Shown here one piece after another: positions 61,065-64,000 of a stretch of DNA of 64,000 nt (its first letter is position 1; every line of letters begins with the position of its first letter). A model generated the notes under the pieces. That model did not search any database, had not been told where the DNA came from, and saw only the letters and a list, made by a program, of their open reading frames with translations. The position numbers were made by a program, and so were the translations under genes. This DNA is from VRUE01 sp036271315 (lineage in GTDB: Bacteria > Actinomycetota > Thermoleophilia > Solirubrobacterales > 70-9): contig DATBAV010000019.1 of the NCBI GenBank assembly GCA_036271315.1, positions 1 through 64,000 of the forward strand. The letters run 5' to 3'.

Positions 61065-62404
61065 GAGCAGAGCGTTTTGGAGCCGCCGCTCAGGTAGAGG
61101 CTCAGCGTCGTGCCGCTGGTGAAGCTTTCGACTTTGACGGTGGTGGCGGTTTGAGAGCGGCTGCCGTTGTCGGCACAGACTTCGTAGGTGCTCCAGGGAA
61201 TGCCGGGATCGAGCAGGTGGCCGGCGGCTTCGGTTTCAAGCGTCCGTTTGACCGTTTTGCTGTTGTATTTGCAGAGCTTGTCGGTGATGACGACGTGCGC
61301 TTTGTTGACCGGGCTTTCCGGTTTCGAGGAGGTTCCGCTGTAAACGGTCAGGTAGAGCGCCGGCAGCAGGACTTTCGCTTCTTCGACCGTGCCGTTTCGG
61401 GGGATGGTTACGCTGGTCACGCCTGCGGCTCCTGGCGCACTGGTTTCGCCGCTTGGGTTGGGGTTGTTGAGCCCACAGAAACCCCCATACAGACCATCCG
61501 GTTCTGCAAAGGGGTAGAGGGACGAGGCTTCGAGCGACGCTTTCCTGCCGCCGCCGGGAGTCCCGAATACCTTCGGTTCTTTCATGCCGATGTTCGCGAG
61601 GATCACCGAGTCAGAGCTGGAGGTGATCAACGATCCGGTTGGCGAAGACTTGGTCTGGAAGGTGACTTTTTTGATTTTGCCCGGCAGGTCGTAGTGGAGT
61701 TCCTTCGGGGTCGTGACTTCCGCCGTGACGCTGGCCGGCACCGCAGCCGGCGCGTTGCCGTCCTTGTCGACCATCCCCGTCACGGCGCCAGAGGGGGTGA
61801 CCGTGTAGCTGCCGGCGGCCAGGTCCGGGAAGGTGGCGCAGCCGGCTTCGTCTGTTGTGCCTCCGAAGCTGGTCGGGCCCGAGCCGGAGAGGATCACGCC
61901 GGAGATCGGTTGCTCCAAGGAGTTGAGGACGGAGAAAGTCAGCGTGCCGTGGCTGGGGTCGAGGGAGCCGTTGGAGGGGGCGACGATGCTTTGGATCACC
62001 ACGGGCGTACGGCCGTTCATGACTTTCCAGGTGACTTCGGAGCCGATCCTGACGTAGTCCGCGGAATTCGATTCGGGTGAGCAGGACGACGTCGCGGTTT
62101 TGTCGTTGACGAAGACCCCGGTGGAGCGAACGAAGAAGACCGTTCCGTTGAGGGCGATTTCTCTCGGTGTTGTCGGCAGGCGACTGAGTTCGGAGATGCG
62201 CAGCGTCCGCAGCCGCGCCTGGTCTTCCTGGGCAAGCGCGAACGCCTCCGAGCGCTGCCGATCCGTCCCGGCGGAGCGCGCGTTTGCCTGCAGCAGGTTG
62301 AAGACCGCTGCCGCGACGATGGCGACGATGAGCGCGCTGACGAGGATCTCGATCAGGATGAATCCGTCTTCGCCATGCAGCGGCTTGCGCCCGGGTGGCG
62401 TCAT
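61061..62404 (-). CDS. Minor prepilin (PilV-like) with extra beta-sandwich domain
   Basis: The 447-residue protein has leader MTPPGRKPLHGEDG and cleavage G-FILIEILVSALIVAIVAAAVFNLL with Glu at +5. The middle region (TFSVLNSLEQPISGVILSGSGPTSFGGTTDEAGCATFPDLAAGSYTV, about residues 165-210) matches carboxypeptidase-regulatory/Cna-B-like domains. A longer C-terminal part of unknown fold follows. It is the first gene of the minus-strand pilus operon, so the promoter should lie between 62405 and 62558. Confidence 0.75.
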   Translation of the reverse strand: MTPPGRKPLHGEDGFILIEILVSALIVAIVAAAVFNLLQANARSAGTDRQRSEAFALAQEDQARLRTLRISELSRLPTTPREIALNGTVFFVRSTGVFVNDKTATSSCSPESNSADYVRIGSEVTWKVMNGRTPVVIQSIVAPSNGSLDPSHGTLTFSVLNSLEQPISGVILSGSGPTSFGGTTDEAGCATFPDLAAGSYTVTPSGAVTGMVDKDGNAPAAVPASVTAEVTTPKELHYDLPGKIKKVTFQTKSSPTGSLITSSSDSVILANIGMKEPKVFGTPGGGRKASLEASSLYPFAEPDGLYGGFCGLNNPNPSGETSAPGAAGVTSVTIPRNGTVEEAKVLLPALYLTVYSGTSSKPESPVNKAHVVITDKLCKYNSKTVKRTLETEAAGHLLDPGIPWSTYEVCADNGSRSQTATTVKVESFTSGTTLSLYLSGGSKTLCS

Positions 62405-62486
62405 GCAGGCTCCATCGGTTGCGCGGGGGCTTCGCTTTAACCCGGGTGGCCTGCGGAGACGGCCTTGCAGCGCGGATCGGCCAAAA

Positions 62487-62524
62487 CTTCAGTAAGTGAA
62501 GCTATGTCGCTACACTTGCTGAAG
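62487..62524. promoter_or_regulatory. Tandem palindromic operators upstream of the HxlR gene
   Basis: CTTCAGTAAGTGAAG (62487-62501) and the inverted CTACACTTGCTGAAG (62510-62524) share one consensus and are centred 23 bp apart, about two helical turns. The same palindrome occurs at 44683-44697. Autoregulation is likely. Confidence 0.6.
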
Positions 62525-62558
62525 CGAGGCAATCGCCACAAACCGCCTCGTTTTGATC

Positions 62559-62915
62559 ATGAGTGCAGCTTCCAACTCCCAATGTCCCGTATGCCGCACG
62601 GCCCAAGTGGTCTGTGGCAAGTGGACGCTCCTCGTCATCCGCGACCTGGCCGAAGGGTCTAGTCGTTTTTGCGAGCTGGAGCGTTCGCTGGAGGGGATCA
62701 GCCCGCGCACGCTCTCGTTGCGCCTGCGGGCCCTGGAAGAGGAGGGGATCGTCGAGCGTCACACCTTCCCCGAGGTTCCGCCCCGGGTCGAGTACGCGCT
62801 GACCGAGAAGGGCGAGGCCCTGGTGCCGCTGGTCGAGGACATGCGCCGCTACGGCACCCGCTGGCTCTTCGAAGATGCATCGGCCGAAGCTGAGCCGGCC
62901 CCAGCCGCCGTTTAG
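62559..62915 (+). CDS. HxlR-family transcriptional regulator
   Basis: The protein has about 118 residues and a winged-helix HxlR (DUF24) domain: GKWTLLVIRDLAEGSSRFCELERSLEGISPRTLSLRLRALEEEGIVERHTFPEVPPRVEYALTEKGEAL. Two cysteines at the N-terminus (CPVC) resemble redox-sensing members. ATG at 62559 is taken; the in-frame TTG at 62553 overlaps a CGAGGC/GCCTCG hairpin with a TTTT run. It is divergent from the minor-prepilin operon and may control it or the distant sigma leader through the shared palindrome. Confidence 0.88.
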   Translation: MSAASNSQCPVCRTAQVVCGKWTLLVIRDLAEGSSRFCELERSLEGISPRTLSLRLRALEEEGIVERHTFPEVPPRVEYALTEKGEALVPLVEDMRRYGTRWLFEDASAEAEPAPAAV

Positions 62916-62977
62916 TTACTTCCTGCAAGGCAGCGTGCAGGCGCAGGAGCGCCAGGCACGGGGGGGAAGCGAGGGCC

Positions 62978-64000
62978 GTGCGCGATCGCCTGCTCAACGA
63001 GTCGCTGACCCGCCTTGCCTCAGAGGCGGCGATAAAGCTCAGCGCCCTGGTCGCCGGCGGCGACCAGATCCCCTATGACGTCGATGCCGAGAGTGGCGAC
63101 GACTCGCTCTTCTATAGCTACCGGCCGCTGACTTCCCTCTACGTGCGCGAACGGGAGAGCGAGCTGTGCCAGCTGGACGCCTTCGCTCCGGCCCGCGACA
63201 CGGTCGCGGCCGCCGGCATCGCCACGGCTTACCTGGAGGCCCGCGGCGAGCAGGTCCCCGGCGATCCGGGCGAGCGCGCGGCCCAGATGCTCACGGTCTT
63301 TCTCGCCTCGCTCTGGGACGGCTGTACCGAACTTTCCCTCGATCACGAGCGCCTACGCAATGCCCTTGCCGTGCTCGAGGCCGAGACCCGCGGCGCCGAG
63401 GAGGCCGACGTCCTGATCGCGCCCTTGGTCGGGCTGCGGATGCCGCTGCCGCGCCTGCAGCTCACGAATGGACTCCAGATCGTCCGCGCCGACTCGATCG
63501 AGGCCCCGATCGAGGCGATGCGCAGCGAGGGCATGGGTCGCGCCGCCTGGCAGCCCCAGTTCCTTGCCGTCGCCGAGCAGGGCGAGGGCGTCGACAGCGC
63601 CGCCGCGGCCCTGGGCCAGCTCGGCGAGCTGATCAGCGTCATGCACCTCTTCAAGGCCGGCGGCGTCGGCCTCGGCCCCTACGCCTTCGCTCCCACCGGG
63701 GAAGAGCGCTGGGCCCGCCTCGCCACCGGCGCCCCCGCCACTCGCCCCGGCTCCTATGAGCTCAGCGAGGAGGAGGCGATTCAGCTGGCCGAGTTCGCCG
63801 CCACGCTGGAGGCGCGTCCCGATCCAGACGGCGCCCTCGCCTGGGCGGTCGATCGCTTCGAGCTTGGCTGCGGCCGCGACTCCGCGCTCGAGGGCCTCAG
63901 CGATCACCTGCTGGCGTTGCGCGCCGTGCTCGACGGTCACGGCCCGGTCGGCGCCTCGCTACCGATGCGCGCCTCCGCCTTGATCGCTGATGAGACTTTT
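62978..64000 (+). CDS. Unrecognised alpha-helical protein, 5' part (runs off window)
   Basis: An open frame of 341 codons starts at GTG 62978 and has no stop before the window end, so the product is longer. It is soluble and rich in Ala, Leu, Glu and Arg: VRDRLLNESLTRLASEAAIK..., then SLYVRERESELCQLDAFAP, LRMPLPRLQLTNGLQIVRAD and AWAVDRFELGCGRDSALEGLSDHLLALRAVL. There are no transmembrane segments or motifs I can name. The following unseen C-terminus may reveal the family. It is probably transcribed with or after the HxlR gene. Confidence 0.75.
   Translation, partial: MRDRLLNESLTRLASEAAIKLSALVAGGDQIPYDVDAESGDDSLFYSYRPLTSLYVRERESELCQLDAFAPARDTVAAAGIATAYLEARGEQVPGDPGERAAQMLTVFLASLWDGCTELSLDHERLRNALAVLEAETRGAEEADVLIAPLVGLRMPLPRLQLTNGLQIVRADSIEAPIEAMRSEGMGRAAWQPQFLAVAEQGEGVDSAAAALGQLGELISVMHLFKAGGVGLGPYAFAPTGEERWARLATGAPATRPGSYELSEEEAIQLAEFAATLEARPDPDGALAWAVDRFELGCGRDSALEGLSDHLLALRAVLDGHGPVGASLPMRASALIADETF

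Noticed and set aside
44879..64000. Secretin gene pilQ in the pilus cluster
   Set aside because: No secretin-like frame is present, which fits a single-membrane bacterium.

Overview
This 64 kb window is GC-rich and almost fully coding. Genes often overlap by 4 bp or start at GTGA/ATGA junctions. Two F420-type luciferase-like oxidoreductases, ergothioneine genes (egtB, egtD), a CtpE-like P-type ATPase, class II fructose bisphosphatase and PASTA/TadE-like secreted proteins point to an actinobacterium. The complete type IVa pilus cluster without a secretin suggests a single-membrane, deep-branching class such as Thermoleophilia. That placement is inference, not a database result.

Left third (1-26 kb): the 3' part of acetyl-CoA synthetase; a voltage-sensor ion channel with an unusual pore filter; an IPT/PASTA secreted protein; S-adenosylhomocysteinase with a cupin. 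Next comes a DUF1800-DUF1501-cupredoxin operon bracketed by two copies of a structured RNA element (5101-5340 and 9088-9340, minus strand). Each copy holds a tRNA-like domain with a long variable arm, a 3' hairpin whose loop is the exact complement of the anticodon loop, and a terminator with a possible competing antiterminator strand. After these lie an ABC-2 exporter, a MarR-MFS operon, an OpuC-type compatible-solute importer, a DUF318 permease behind a CsoR-like operator, MTA/SAH salvage genes (one carrying a 51-bp palindromic repeat in frame), photolyase, and HD, MBL, PAS, PlsC and ECF sigma/anti-sigma genes.

Middle (26-44 kb): a thiolase/enoyl-CoA hydratase/Baeyer-Villiger-like monooxygenase/thioesterase operon, a P-type ATPase, the three-gene proton-translocating transhydrogenase, a TadE-like/Vps62-like secreted protein, an SDR, egtB-egtD, glpX and a YihY/BrkB membrane protein.

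Right third (44-63 kb): a primary-type sigma factor preceded by a strong promoter and a textbook intrinsic terminator (an attenuator or small RNA gene). Two convergent pilus blocks follow. The plus-strand block is pilT, a membrane thioredoxin-like protein, pilB, a second pilT, pilC, a c-di-GMP-I riboswitch, pilA, a secreted protein and the prepilin peptidase. The minus-strand block is three minor prepilins, then pilM, pilN, pilO and a PilP-like gene. The riboswitch ties pilin expression to c-di-GMP. An HxlR regulator with tandem operators follows, and the same palindrome sits inside the sigma-leader promoter. The window ends in an unrecognised partial gene.
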